64,000 nt of DNA from an uncultured Bacteroidales bacterium (GTDB lineage Bacteria > Bacteroidota > Bacteroidia > Bacteroidales > Paludibacteraceae), in NCBI GenBank assembly GCA_900316845.1, contig ONEG01000001.1, positions 124,001 to 188,000 on the forward strand, in the 5' to 3' direction. This document shows, in pieces, positions 53,958 through 62,998 of the stretch; positions within the stretch are counted from its first letter, which is position 1; every line of letters starts with the position of its first letter. The translations under genes were made by a program, and so were the position numbers. Below the pieces are notes generated by a model. That model was given only the letters and a program-made list of their open reading frames with translations, had not been told where the DNA came from and made no database searches.

Positions 53958-55244
53958 TCAAATATTTTGCATTTTTTCTGCATTTTTTCGTTGGAACACG
54001 ATAGTAGCGATTACTGTCAGGCCCAGGAGGAACGGATAGAAAAGCCAAGGCACGATACTCATCGCACTAATACCGGCTATCCCGGATGCCATCAGCAACT
54101 GCGCGCCATATGGCAGGAGTCCCTGTACACAACAGCTGGTGGTATCCAGCAGACTGGCACTTCTGCGAGGATCGATATTGAACCTCTCCGCCACTTGTTT
54201 TGCGATGTCTCCAACCGAGAGGATGGCAATCGTGTTGTTGGCCGTACAGATATTGGCGAAGGCAACCAGACCACAGATGCTCCATTCCGCTCCCGCGGTG
54301 CTCTTCACATGCTGCGTCATGCGGGAAATCATGAAATCGAAACCTCCGTTATAACGGATCAGCGCAAAAATTCCTCCTGCGAGCAAAGAGATCAAGATAA
54401 GTTCGCTCATACCCATAACCCCTTTCATTGCGGCTTCTTCCCACCCGATGAGGTCATAACTGCCATCGATAATACCGGTTGCGCATGTAAGTACGCATCC
54501 TAAAGCAAGGACGATCGTCACGTCTATTCGGCATATAGCGCAGAAGAAAACGACGAAATATGGCATCACTTTCCACCAGAGGACGCTCCCTTCAGTCTCA
54601 ATTCCCGTGGTGCCCCAACCTAAGAAAATATACAGCGCGGTAACAAGGATAGCCGCCGGTGTGACCATCCGGATGTTAAAACGGAACTTATCACTCATCC
54701 GGCATCCCTGCGATTGCGTGGCTACGATGGTGGTATCGCTGATGACAGAGAGGTTATCCCCGAAGAACGCGCCTCCTACTACGGCTGCCGAGACAATCGG
54801 GAGAGTCATCGTGGTAGCTTCTGCCATCCCCGTAGCAATAGGCATCAGAGCTACGATTGTACCCACGCTCGTACCCATGCAGATAGAGGTTAGACAGGCG
54901 GCGATAAACAACCCTCCTAATGCAAAATTGGCAGGCAGGATACGAAGCGTCAAGTCCACCATTGCTCCTGCGGCGCCCATCTCTTTCGCGGTAGCCGCAA
55001 AAGCGCCGGCTAACATAAAGATCCAAACCATCAGCAACAGGTTAGGACTTCCTGCACCGCGCGAGAAAACAGAGATTCTCTCCGTCAGCGAAAGTCCGCG
55101 TGTCACCGCCACGGAGATCATTGCCGTGATAACAAAGATAAACAGCAGCGGCGCATTGCTCACTCCCCCATGGTAGATAGAGAGTATGATCAACAGTACA
55201 ACCATCGCCACTATGGGGCTAAGTGCCAATAACCCTTTTTTCAT
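53958..55244 (-). CDS. nhaC: NhaC-type Na+/H+ antiporter
   Basis: 428 aa with about 11-12 membrane segments. SICMGTSVGTIVALMPIATG and FFGDNLSVISDTTIVATQSQ are characteristic NhaC-family segments with the membrane-embedded Asp residues. It exchanges Na+ (or a related cation or substrate) for protons across the inner membrane. Single gene with its own promoter. Confidence 0.9.
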   Translation of the reverse strand: MKKGLLALSPIVAMVVLLIILSIYHGGVSNAPLLFIFVITAMISVAVTRGLSLTERISVFSRGAGSPNLLLMVWIFMLAGAFAATAKEMGAAGAMVDLTLRILPANFALGGLFIAACLTSICMGTSVGTIVALMPIATGMAEATTMTLPIVSAAVVGGAFFGDNLSVISDTTIVATQSQGCRMSDKFRFNIRMVTPAAILVTALYIFLGWGTTGIETEGSVLWWKVMPYFVVFFCAICRIDVTIVLALGCVLTCATGIIDGSYDLIGWEEAAMKGVMGMSELILISLLAGGIFALIRYNGGFDFMISRMTQHVKSTAGAEWSICGLVAFANICTANNTIAILSVGDIAKQVAERFNIDPRRSASLLDTTSCCVQGLLPYGAQLLMASGIAGISAMSIVPWLFYPFLLGLTVIATIVFQRKNAEKMQNI

Positions 55245-55270
55245 TATTTTTCATTCATTAAAATCGCCTG

Positions 55271-55301
55271 CAAAAGTACTGCTTTTTTTTGAATTATGCA
55301 A
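55271..55301 (-). promoter_or_regulatory. Bacteroidetes-type promoter of nhaC
   Basis: Minus strand TTG (55301-55299), 20 nt, TACTTTTG (55278-55271), followed by CAGG. Confidence 0.8.
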
Positions 55302-55568
55302 ATATCCGCGCATAATTATTTGATTTTTAGGAGAAAAGGAACGGGAGAAGGACAGTGCGTATTGCAGGGCAAGTGCCTCCAATCAGGGTACGTAATGGGT
55401 AGTACAATAACTAACGAATATCCAACGAATCACTAACTTATCACTAACGATCGGACTTGACAAGATTTTTCTTACTTAACGCTCCACCCATGGCAATTCG
55501 CTATGCACAAATGACATTTCGCCATGCACAAATGACATTTCTTCTCCAATTTTTTTTTGTACTTTTTC
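55302..55568. other. Gene-free spacer between nhaC and uvrA with two repeats
   Basis: No gene. Degenerate CTAACGAA/CCAACGAA words fill 55405-55450. An exact tandem pair of a 21-bp unit differing at one base (CGCYATGCACAAATGACATT core) is at 55499-55519 and 55520-55540. With the flanking promoters and leader, about 440 bp separate the two divergent genes. Confidence 0.65.
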
Positions 55569-55599
55569 TTGCGTATGTCAAAAAAAAGCAGTAACTTTG
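55569..55599 (+). promoter_or_regulatory. Bacteroidetes-type promoter of uvrA
   Basis: TTG (55569-55571), 20 nt, TAACTTTG (55592-55599); the -33 extension is CGTATGTC. The predicted start site is only about 10 nt before the first duplicated ATG at 55615. No LexA-like box is obvious. Confidence 0.85.
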
Positions 55600-55614
55600 C
55601 ACGAATTTTGGCAA

Positions 55615-55704
55615 ATGGAAGATAACGGCAAAAAGAAGAAAGCGGTAAATGGAAGATAACGGCAAAAAGAAGAAAGCGGTAAATGGAAGATAACGGCAAA
55701 ATAG
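55615..55704. repeat. 34-bp tandem repeat duplicating the uvrA translation start
   Basis: Units begin at 55615, 55649 and 55683, each with ATGGAAGATAACGGCAAAA; the third is the start of uvrA. Because 34 is not a multiple of three, the first two ATGs open a 14-codon frame that stops inside the next unit (55657-55659 and 55691-55693). The second overlaps the uvrA start itself. Confidence 0.9.
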
Positions 55705-58436
55705 AAGTGATCGGGGCAAGGGTACATAACCTGAAGAATATCAGCGTGTCCATGCCTCGCAAGAAACTGACGGTGATCACCGGTCTGAGCGGCAGCGGGA
55801 AGAGTTCGCTGGCGTTCGACACGATCTTTGCAGAAGGCCAAAGGCGGTACATGGAGACTTTCTCGTCCTATGCCCGCGGATTCATCGGACAGATGCAACG
55901 GCCGGACGTGGATAAGATCACCGGTCTGAGCCCCGTTATCTCCATCGATCAGAAGACCACCAGCAAGAACCCCCGCTCCACCGTTGGCACGGTTACTGAG
56001 GTGTATGATTTTCTGCGTCTGCTGTTTGCCCGCGCCGGTATCGCCTACTCGTATCTGTCAGGAAAACCGATGGTGCATTACACAGACGAACAGATCGTCG
56101 AACTGATCTGCCGTGAGTACGCAGGTAAGAAAGTGCTGCTGTTGGCACCGCTGGTTAGCAACCGAAAGGGACATTACAAGGAACTGTTTGAGACCATCCG
56201 CAAGAAAGGCTTTGTGCATGTACGGGTCGATGGCGAGGTGCAGGAGATAGTTCCCGGCATGAAGCTCGACCGATACAAGATGCACTCGATAGAGGTGGTG
56301 GTCGATCGGCTGAAAATTAAGCCATCAGCTATCAGCCATCAGCCTTCAGAAGGGGAGGAGAAAGAGGATCTCAAGCGACTCCGGCAATCGATAGACCGCG
56401 CGATGACGCAGGGAAACGGGATACTAATGATCGCTGCGCTCAATGGTGAAATGAGCGCGGACAAGCCGCTCAATGGCGGAATCCAGTATTTCAGCCGTAA
56501 CCTCATGTGCCCGGAGACGGGACTGAGTTATCCGGAGCCCGCGCCACATACCTTCTCGTTCAACAGCCCGTCCGGATGGTGCCCGTGCTGCAAGGGATTA
56601 GGGAGGATTAAGCAATCAGACGTCAGCCTTCAGAATTCAGAGGAGGTGGATGAAGCCATCCGCGAGGAGAACTGGTGGGAGCAGTTGCAGGAGTTATCAG
56701 CCAGCAGCGATCAGTCTTCAGAAGAAAATGAGGAGGAGAAAGAGGAGTGGATCGAGTGCCCGGAATGCAAGGGCAAGCGGCTGAGCAAAGAGGCGCTGAG
56801 TTACCGCATCGGCAAATATAATATCGCCGAACTCTCCGCGATGGACATTGACGAGCTGCTGAAGACGTTAGAAGAGATGACAGACCGTGGCGAAGCCACT
56901 GACAGAACACAGACCGCTGCGCTGACAGAGCGTCAGCGATCCATCGCAGAACCGATATTAAAAGAGATATGCGCGCGGTTGCGGTTCATGCAATCCGTAG
57001 GATTGAGTTATCTCAGTCTGAACCGCAGCAGTCAGAGTCTCTCCGGCGGTGAGAGCCAGCGTATCCGCTTAGCCACGCAGATTGGCAGCCGGCTGGTGAA
57101 CGTCCTCTATATCCTCGACGAGCCGTCTATCGGTCTGCACCAACGAGATAACGAACGGCTCATCCGAAGCCTCAAAGAACTGCGGGACTTAGGCAACTCC
57201 GTCATCGTCGTCGAGCACGACGAACAGATGATGCGCGAGGCGGACTGGATCATCGACATCGGTCCTAAAGCCGGACGGTTAGGCGGCAAGGTCGTATTTC
57301 AAGGCACGCCGGAGGAACTGCTGAAGACCGACACGCTGACGGCGCAGTATTTGAAGGGGGAAAAGACCGTTTTCGATAGAATTCTGCCTGACAAAAACGT
57401 TCTGCCCCGAACTCCGGCTCCGCGTCCCCAACACGCTCCGCACGGTTTTGACCAGGCAAATTCTATCATTCTGGAAGGATGTACGGGAAATAACCTCAAG
57501 AACGTGACGGCGAAGATTCCGTTGGGGAAGATGGTCTGCGTCACAGGCGTGAGCGGCAGCGGTAAGTCCAGCCTTATCAACCAGACGCTCTACCCCATCC
57601 TCAGCCAAAAGTTCTACCGAAGCAAACAAGCTCCTCTACCCTACAAAAAGATCGATGGAATCGAGCATATTGACAAGGTCATCAACGTCGATCAGTCGCC
57701 TATCGGCCGTACGCCGCGCAGTAACCCTGCGACTTACACGAACGTCTTCAACGACATCCGTGAACTGTTCGCCCAACTGCCGGAATCCAAAATCCGAGGA
57801 TGGAAGACAGGTCGGTTCTCCTTCAACGCCAAAGGCGGCCGGTGTGAGGAGTGTTCCGGCAACGGCTACAAGACCATCCAGATGCATTTCATGCCGGATG
57901 TGTATGTACCCTGTGAGATATGCGGCGGTCAGCGCTATAACCGAGAGACCCTCGAAGTACGATGGAAAGGCAAGACGATAGCCGACGTGCTGGACATGAC
58001 GGTCAATCAGGCGGTGGAGTTCTTCGAACCGCAACCCACCATCCTTCGTAAGATAAAGACCATTCAGGACGTGGGGCTGGGTTATATCAAGTTAGGCCAG
58101 GCGTCCACGAGTCTCTCCGGCGGTGAGAGCCAGCGTATCAAGCTTGCTACCGAACTCTCACGTCCTTCGACCGGCAAGACCTTATACATCCTCGACGAGC
58201 CGACGACAGGTCTGCATTTCGAAGATATACGCGTGCTCTTAGGCGTACTGAGGAGATTGGTCGATAAAGGCAATACCGTCCTGATCATCGAGCATAACAC
58301 AGACGTCATCCGTGCCTGCGACTGGATTATCGACCTCGGACCCGAAGGCGGAAAAGGCGGCGGAGAGATCATTGCGGAAGGTACGATAGACGACATCCGC
58401 AAGAGCCGCAAGAGTATTACCGGAAAATTCTTATAA
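55683..58436 (+). CDS. uvrA: Excinuclease ABC subunit A
   Basis: 917 aa. First ATPase: GLSGSGKSSLAFDTIFAEGQ; second: GVSGSGKSSLINQTLYP. Signature motifs LSGGESQRIRLA and LSGGESQRIKLA are both present, as are the zinc modules CPCCKGLG ... CPECKGKR and CEECSGNG ... CEICGGQR. It recognises helix-distorting lesions and loads UvrB. Four loops in the first half are encoded by dispersed repeats: about residues 214-223, 310-320, 338-347 and 400-418. The 3' end overlaps the convergent TonB receptor gene by 6 bp. Translation start lies in a 34-bp tandem repeat. Confidence 0.97.
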   Translation: MEDNGKIEVIGARVHNLKNISVSMPRKKLTVITGLSGSGKSSLAFDTIFAEGQRRYMETFSSYARGFIGQMQRPDVDKITGLSPVISIDQKTTSKNPRSTVGTVTEVYDFLRLLFARAGIAYSYLSGKPMVHYTDEQIVELICREYAGKKVLLLAPLVSNRKGHYKELFETIRKKGFVHVRVDGEVQEIVPGMKLDRYKMHSIEVVVDRLKIKPSAISHQPSEGEEKEDLKRLRQSIDRAMTQGNGILMIAALNGEMSADKPLNGGIQYFSRNLMCPETGLSYPEPAPHTFSFNSPSGWCPCCKGLGRIKQSDVSLQNSEEVDEAIREENWWEQLQELSASSDQSSEENEEEKEEWIECPECKGKRLSKEALSYRIGKYNIAELSAMDIDELLKTLEEMTDRGEATDRTQTAALTERQRSIAEPILKEICARLRFMQSVGLSYLSLNRSSQSLSGGESQRIRLATQIGSRLVNVLYILDEPSIGLHQRDNERLIRSLKELRDLGNSVIVVEHDEQMMREADWIIDIGPKAGRLGGKVVFQGTPEELLKTDTLTAQYLKGEKTVFDRILPDKNVLPRTPAPRPQHAPHGFDQANSIILEGCTGNNLKNVTAKIPLGKMVCVTGVSGSGKSSLINQTLYPILSQKFYRSKQAPLPYKKIDGIEHIDKVINVDQSPIGRTPRSNPATYTNVFNDIRELFAQLPESKIRGWKTGRFSFNAKGGRCEECSGNGYKTIQMHFMPDVYVPCEICGGQRYNRETLEVRWKGKTIADVLDMTVNQAVEFFEPQPTILRKIKTIQDVGLGYIKLGQASTSLSGGESQRIKLATELSRPSTGKTLYILDEPTTGLHFEDIRVLLGVLRRLVDKGNTVLIIEHNTDVIRACDWIIDLGPEGGKGGGEIIAEGTIDDIRKSRKSITGKFL
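56321..56352. repeat. In-frame TCAG-family repeat in uvrA (site 1)
   Basis: Encodes PSAISHQPSEG between VVVDRLKIK and the helix LKRLRQSIDRAM, in the domain inserted in the first ATPase half. Confidence 0.75.
56611..56642. repeat. In-frame TCAG-family repeat in uvrA (site 2)
   Basis: Encodes QSDVSLQNSEE directly after the CPCCKGLGRI zinc half-site. Confidence 0.75.
56694..56724. repeat. In-frame TCAG-family repeat in uvrA (site 3)
   Basis: Encodes LSASSDQSSEE before an acidic stretch and the CPECKGKR zinc half-site. Confidence 0.7.
56881..56936. repeat. In-frame 'GGTCTGT/CTGTCAG' family repeat in uvrA (site 4)
   Basis: Encodes TDRGEATDRTQTAALTERQR. Same family as 4993-5056 and 24924-24968, in the opposite coding sense. 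Confidence 0.75.
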
Positions 58437-60713
58437 TTTCAGCGCTAAGCCTGCAAAATAGGTTCGCGGTACAGAAGGACCGTAGATGTAATTCGCATCG
58501 CGGTTCTCTCCTTTGTCAATGTCCCGTTGGAACTGATCGAGGACATTCTTCACACCGCAACTGATCTCCAGACAATAGTGTTTGTACAGATGCACGTCGT
58601 ACGCCAGACGGATGCCTAAGTCCCAGAAAGTAGGGGTCTTGGTCTCTTCGTCCTGCGGTATATGGCCCGCCAGGTGCGGCACGATCATCGATCCCGTGGC
58701 TTTTCCGTTGATAGAAATCGTGAAATCATGTACCGGCTGGATATCGAGCAACACATAGGCGTAGTTATCCGGCGTATGCAGCATGCGTTTCTGCGGCGCA
58801 ACGGTCTGGCTCCATTGCTGCGCCTCGGTATAACGGCTCTGCTGAAAGGTGTATCCGAGCTGAAAAGTAATGAGCTGACCGTATGTCAGTTTGCCCTCTA
58901 CGTTCAGACCTCCCACCCATGCGCCGGGGGCGTTGGTACGGGTGAAGAGGATGTTTCCCGCGGCATCCTGACCATCCTCGCGAAGGAAGAAGACGTCCTG
59001 CAGATAAGTATAGAAGCCCTCCGCCGTGAGGTTCACCTCCAACCGGCCGAACTGGCGGTACCAATCGGCACTGAGGGTCGCCGAATGGGAGTACTCGGGT
59101 TTGAGATTCGGGTCCAGCGTGATAAGGGACACTACTCCACCCACGGCAGCCACATGCAGGTCCTCGTCATACGCCTGCGGCGCACGATAACCGCTGCTGT
59201 ACCCCGCGCGAAGCACCAGCCCGTCAATCGGCGTATAACGGAAAGTAGCACGCGGGTTGACAACGGGCTTGCGGAGGAGGTTATGCTTCTCTACCCGCGC
59301 GCCGACAAGCACGCTCCACAACTTACCTTTCCATTCGTTCTGCGCGTATGCACCAACCACATGCACCTTCTGGGTAATGTCGCGGTTATAGCCCACCATG
59401 CGGTCATGAAGGCCGTTGTAGTTATACTCGGCACCCACCGTCAGATCGCCTTTGGCAAGGCCGCAAGGGTACGAGAAACGGTACTGCAGACCTGTGTTGG
59501 ACGTCAGGTCGGTACTGCGACCATACGCCGCGGTGTCACGCCCCGCACCGAAATAACTCTCACGACCGATATGCTGGATCGCCGAATAAGCGGAAACGAA
59601 ATGTTTGTTATCGGACGAGAACCAATCGAAAGCCACCGAACCGGCATCGATATTATGCCTTAGCTGCTCGGCTATATCTGCGTCGTGAGGCTCGTAATCT
59701 AAGCGATTACCGCCGCGGCGGAAGTCCGTTGTATGATGGTACTCCGCAGTAATCTTGCTATACGCCGAGGTCTTGAAGAACAACCGTGCACCGGCTGTCG
59801 TAGCCCTCAGACGCGGCACTTCGCTGAATCCGTCGTTGTCGCGGTCGTAAGGACTGCGGGTTCGATGAGAAGCAAAGAGATACGCACCTATCTTGCGGTT
59901 CTCGCTCATGACCGAAGCATTGAGATCGGTATGGATATCGTAGCCCGCATGCTCGTTGAGATGACTGATATTGGAGATATTGACGAAGTTGCGGACGGGT
60001 TCCTTGGTAATGATATTCACCACACCGGCAATAGCGTTCGCGCCGTACATCGCCGATCCGCCTCCACGAACGACCTCTATGCGGTCGATCATCGCTGCCG
60101 GCACCTGCTCCAAGCCATAGACCGAAGCCATAGAGGAGAAGACCGGACGCGAGTCCATGAGGATCTGGGTATATTGACCCTGCAGACCATTGATGCGCAG
60201 ATCCGTCTTGCCGCAGTTGGAACAGGTGTTCTCCACACGCAAGCCCGGCTGAAAATTCAACGCATCTGCCACACACGCTACCGCCGTCGTCTCAAAGAGT
60301 TTGGGCGAAAGGACATTGACGATTGTCGCCGCTTCCTGACGCTTGGTAGCATACCTGTTCGCGGTCACAACAACGTTCTCCAACAGTTGTGCCTGCTCAT
60401 GGATAGCAGCCTTGAGTTCCACCGTCCTGTCTTCAACAATATTAACCGGCAGCTCCTCTGTCTCGTAACCTACGTAACTGAAGACGATAATCTGGCGACC
60501 CAAAGGAAGGTCTTTGAGCAAATAATGGCCGGATTCATCGGTCACTGTACCGATATTCGTGCCCTTTAACTGAACATTCACAAACGGCAGGTGTTCGCCT
60601 GTTTCTGCATCCAGCACATGCCCCGTAAGGTGCGCGTCATACTGGGCAAAAGCAAGTGAGTAAGGAAATACTAAAACAGTAAGTATCCGTAAAAACAAGT
60701 TCTTATTCTTCAT
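58431..60713 (-). CDS. TonB-dependent receptor with carboxypeptidase-like N-terminal domain
   Basis: 760 aa. Signal peptide, a carboxypeptidase regulatory-like domain (about 28-110, LTGHVLDAETGEHLPFVNVQ), plug domain (about 120-235, with DRIEVVRGGGSAMYGANAIA) and a 22-strand-type barrel ending in FAGLALKL. The plug contains NTCSNCGKTDLRINGLQ, a CxxC that may be functional or structural. No SusD partner, so a glycan-utilisation role is unlikely; metal, haem, cobalamin or siderophore import is possible. It overlaps the upstream receptor gene by 11 bp. Confidence 0.92.
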   Translation of the reverse strand: MKNKNLFLRILTVLVFPYSLAFAQYDAHLTGHVLDAETGEHLPFVNVQLKGTNIGTVTDESGHYLLKDLPLGRQIIVFSYVGYETEELPVNIVEDRTVELKAAIHEQAQLLENVVVTANRYATKRQEAATIVNVLSPKLFETTAVACVADALNFQPGLRVENTCSNCGKTDLRINGLQGQYTQILMDSRPVFSSMASVYGLEQVPAAMIDRIEVVRGGGSAMYGANAIAGVVNIITKEPVRNFVNISNISHLNEHAGYDIHTDLNASVMSENRKIGAYLFASHRTRSPYDRDNDGFSEVPRLRATTAGARLFFKTSAYSKITAEYHHTTDFRRGGNRLDYEPHDADIAEQLRHNIDAGSVAFDWFSSDNKHFVSAYSAIQHIGRESYFGAGRDTAAYGRSTDLTSNTGLQYRFSYPCGLAKGDLTVGAEYNYNGLHDRMVGYNRDITQKVHVVGAYAQNEWKGKLWSVLVGARVEKHNLLRKPVVNPRATFRYTPIDGLVLRAGYSSGYRAPQAYDEDLHVAAVGGVVSLITLDPNLKPEYSHSATLSADWYRQFGRLEVNLTAEGFYTYLQDVFFLREDGQDAAGNILFTRTNAPGAWVGGLNVEGKLTYGQLITFQLGYTFQQSRYTEAQQWSQTVAPQKRMLHTPDNYAYVLLDIQPVHDFTISINGKATGSMIVPHLAGHIPQDEETKTPTFWDLGIRLAYDVHLYKHYCLEISCGVKNVLDQFQRDIDKGENRDANYIYGPSVPRTYFAGLALKL

Positions 60714-62979
60714 CTTTTCTCTCTAAATCATATCGGAAACCCAGATACACTTTCCATCCGGTAGTAGGTCCGCAGACCATGGAGGCATCGAAATCCGGGC
60801 TGTAAGGTTGAAAACTATCCACAATAGGCGCATGCTGACGGAAATTCGTCATATTCTCTGCACCGAGGTATAAACTGCAGGTACGGAAATACTTGGTGAT
60901 CTGCGCCATCAGTTGCGGATACCACGTCAACTCCTTCGGCGTACCATACCCGCCTGCCAAATCGCCAAAAGCTACGAATCCATCGGGCATTCTGGACACG
61001 CCGTTAAACTGCGCCGTGACGTCAAACTGCCATTTCTTGAGCGGCGTCTGGTAACTTGTGGAGATGATACCTTTGAAGCGGTTGGTAAGGGCTTTGGCGC
61101 GGAGACGCGCTACGCCTTGGTCATCAATCGTCGTCTGCTCCACATCGGTATAACGGAAAGCCGCCGTCCATGTCCAGCCACGCAAGACCTCCATCGACGC
61201 CTCTATCTGCGCGCTATGCGCAAAAGACTTCGCGCCCGGCAGATCACTCTGATTATAGATATGAACGGCATGTTTGTCCTGATCCATATCAACGATGAGA
61301 GAATTGAGGAAATGGGTGTAGTAATACTCCGCAGAGAGTTGCAACTGCTTGCTGCCCATCGGGATATAAAAAGTAGTACTTATGCCCGAATTCACCGCTC
61401 TTTCCTGCTTCACCTCGGAGTCCAGATAGAGCACGCGGGAGGAAGGCAGTACAAACGCATTATCGGCGATGGCGTTCGGCGAACGATAGCCCATGCCGGC
61501 ACTCGCCCGCAGCGTCCACCACTCGAACGGCGTATAACGGATATTCATTCGCGGAGTCACGAAGAAACCGTACCGCGTGGAGTAATCGGCTCTCACACCT
61601 GCTACGAGCGAGAGAATCTCGTCGTACTTGAGGTTATACTCGGCAAAGATACCGGGCGTCAGCTCCCAACGGTCCAAGTTAAGAGGCGAACTGAAAGAGG
61701 TAAACGGAAAAAGATTGAGGTTTTCTCCGTACTTATCGAAGTTGAGGGATATACCGGCGCTCAAGCGATGATCGTTATCCACCTCTCCGCGTCCCTCAAA
61801 ATTACCCTGATATAGGGCGTTGAGGTAGGCGTTCAACTGATTGGCTTTCCATGAACGAACGCCGTAACTGTTATCGAGATTATGGTAACTAACCGCGGTG
61901 ATGACCGCTACCGACGAACCACTCTCAGGATCGAAGACATAACCGTTTTTCATGAATCCCTCGACACGCCAGGTATTGAGGTTGATATGGTACGGATTAG
62001 CGATAGAATCGGCCATTTGTCCACCTCTGCGGCGGTCATAAAGCCCGCGCACAAAGGCCTGAAACGTATAATCGCCGTGCTTGTAGAACCATCGGTTGGC
62101 GAGGTTCGCATTCTGCACCTTCGGCATGTCCGCAAAACTATCTTTATTCTCGTCCATCGCCATGAAGCCCCCGGTGTAATGGGCTAAAATGCCGGTATAG
62201 AGATGCGGTTTGAGTTCCCAACCACCCATGATATTTGCTTCCGCCATAAGTTCGCTATTCATCATCAGATTGAGTGAGAAGGGGTTCTGGGTCTGGGGTT
62301 TGAGGAGCTCTACGTTGATCTGGCCGGAGGTAGCCTCATAGCCGTTGATCACGGAAGAAGTACCCTTGCTGACCTGGATTGATTGCATCCACGGGCCGGG
62401 GATATACTCCAAGCCGAAGTTCTGCGCCAGACCGCGCACGGCCGGTGTGTTCTCCTGAATCAACTGAACATACGTACCGCTCAAACCGAGCAGACGAATC
62501 TGCTTGGCACCGGTAGCGGCATCCGAATAGGCTACATCCACCGAAGCATTTGTCTCAAACGCCTCGGAGAGATTACAACAAGCGGCACGACATAACTCCT
62601 CCGTACCGATGGTCTGTGTATCGAAAGCGGAAGTACGACTTTTGATCACGCCCATTTTTCGCTCGGTGATCGTCACTTCGTCCAAGACGGTCTCATCAAT
62701 GAGCACGATCGTCAGAGGCTGACGATTCAAGACCGTGATCGTATCATTATGGCAACCCACAAAAGAAGCCACCAGACGATTGGTTCCTTTGACCGGCATA
62801 ATCGTAAACTCACCGTTGAAGTTCGTCGCTACGCCTACCGTTGTTTCTGCCCAATATATATTGGCTCCTATCAACGGTTCACCATGATCGTCCAATACCA
62901 CGCCGCTAATTTGCGCGCGCAACCCACATATCCCGATTAGAAGGGATATACATAACAAACAGTACCTTTGCATCTTCAT
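60703..62979 (-). CDS. TonB-dependent receptor
   Basis: 758 aa. Signal peptide (ending at about residue 22), carboxypeptidase-like domain (SGVVLDDHGEPLIGANIYWA), plug with a cysteine cluster (ELCRAACCNLSEAFETN) and the segment QIRLLGLSGTYVQLIQENTP, then a barrel. The subtype with CRAACCNLSEAFETN is common in Bacteroidetes and I recall it near metal-handling genes, but no such gene is adjacent here. Alternative start at 62973. First gene of the two-receptor operon. Confidence 0.92.
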   Translation of the reverse strand: MKMQRYCLLCISLLIGICGLRAQISGVVLDDHGEPLIGANIYWAETTVGVATNFNGEFTIMPVKGTNRLVASFVGCHNDTITVLNRQPLTIVLIDETVLDEVTITERKMGVIKSRTSAFDTQTIGTEELCRAACCNLSEAFETNASVDVAYSDAATGAKQIRLLGLSGTYVQLIQENTPAVRGLAQNFGLEYIPGPWMQSIQVSKGTSSVINGYEATSGQINVELLKPQTQNPFSLNLMMNSELMAEANIMGGWELKPHLYTGILAHYTGGFMAMDENKDSFADMPKVQNANLANRWFYKHGDYTFQAFVRGLYDRRRGGQMADSIANPYHINLNTWRVEGFMKNGYVFDPESGSSVAVITAVSYHNLDNSYGVRSWKANQLNAYLNALYQGNFEGRGEVDNDHRLSAGISLNFDKYGENLNLFPFTSFSSPLNLDRWELTPGIFAEYNLKYDEILSLVAGVRADYSTRYGFFVTPRMNIRYTPFEWWTLRASAGMGYRSPNAIADNAFVLPSSRVLYLDSEVKQERAVNSGISTTFYIPMGSKQLQLSAEYYYTHFLNSLIVDMDQDKHAVHIYNQSDLPGAKSFAHSAQIEASMEVLRGWTWTAAFRYTDVEQTTIDDQGVARLRAKALTNRFKGIISTSYQTPLKKWQFDVTAQFNGVSRMPDGFVAFGDLAGGYGTPKELTWYPQLMAQITKYFRTCSLYLGAENMTNFRQHAPIVDSFQPYSPDFDASMVCGPTTGWKVYLGFRYDLERKDEE

Positions 62980-62998
62980 TTTTTTTTAAAATCGGGTG

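Noticed and set aside
55499..55704. Possible CRISPR-like array (21-bp and 34-bp repeats)
   Set aside because: Units are directly adjacent without spacers, only two or three copies, and one overlaps the uvrA start; no cas genes nearby.
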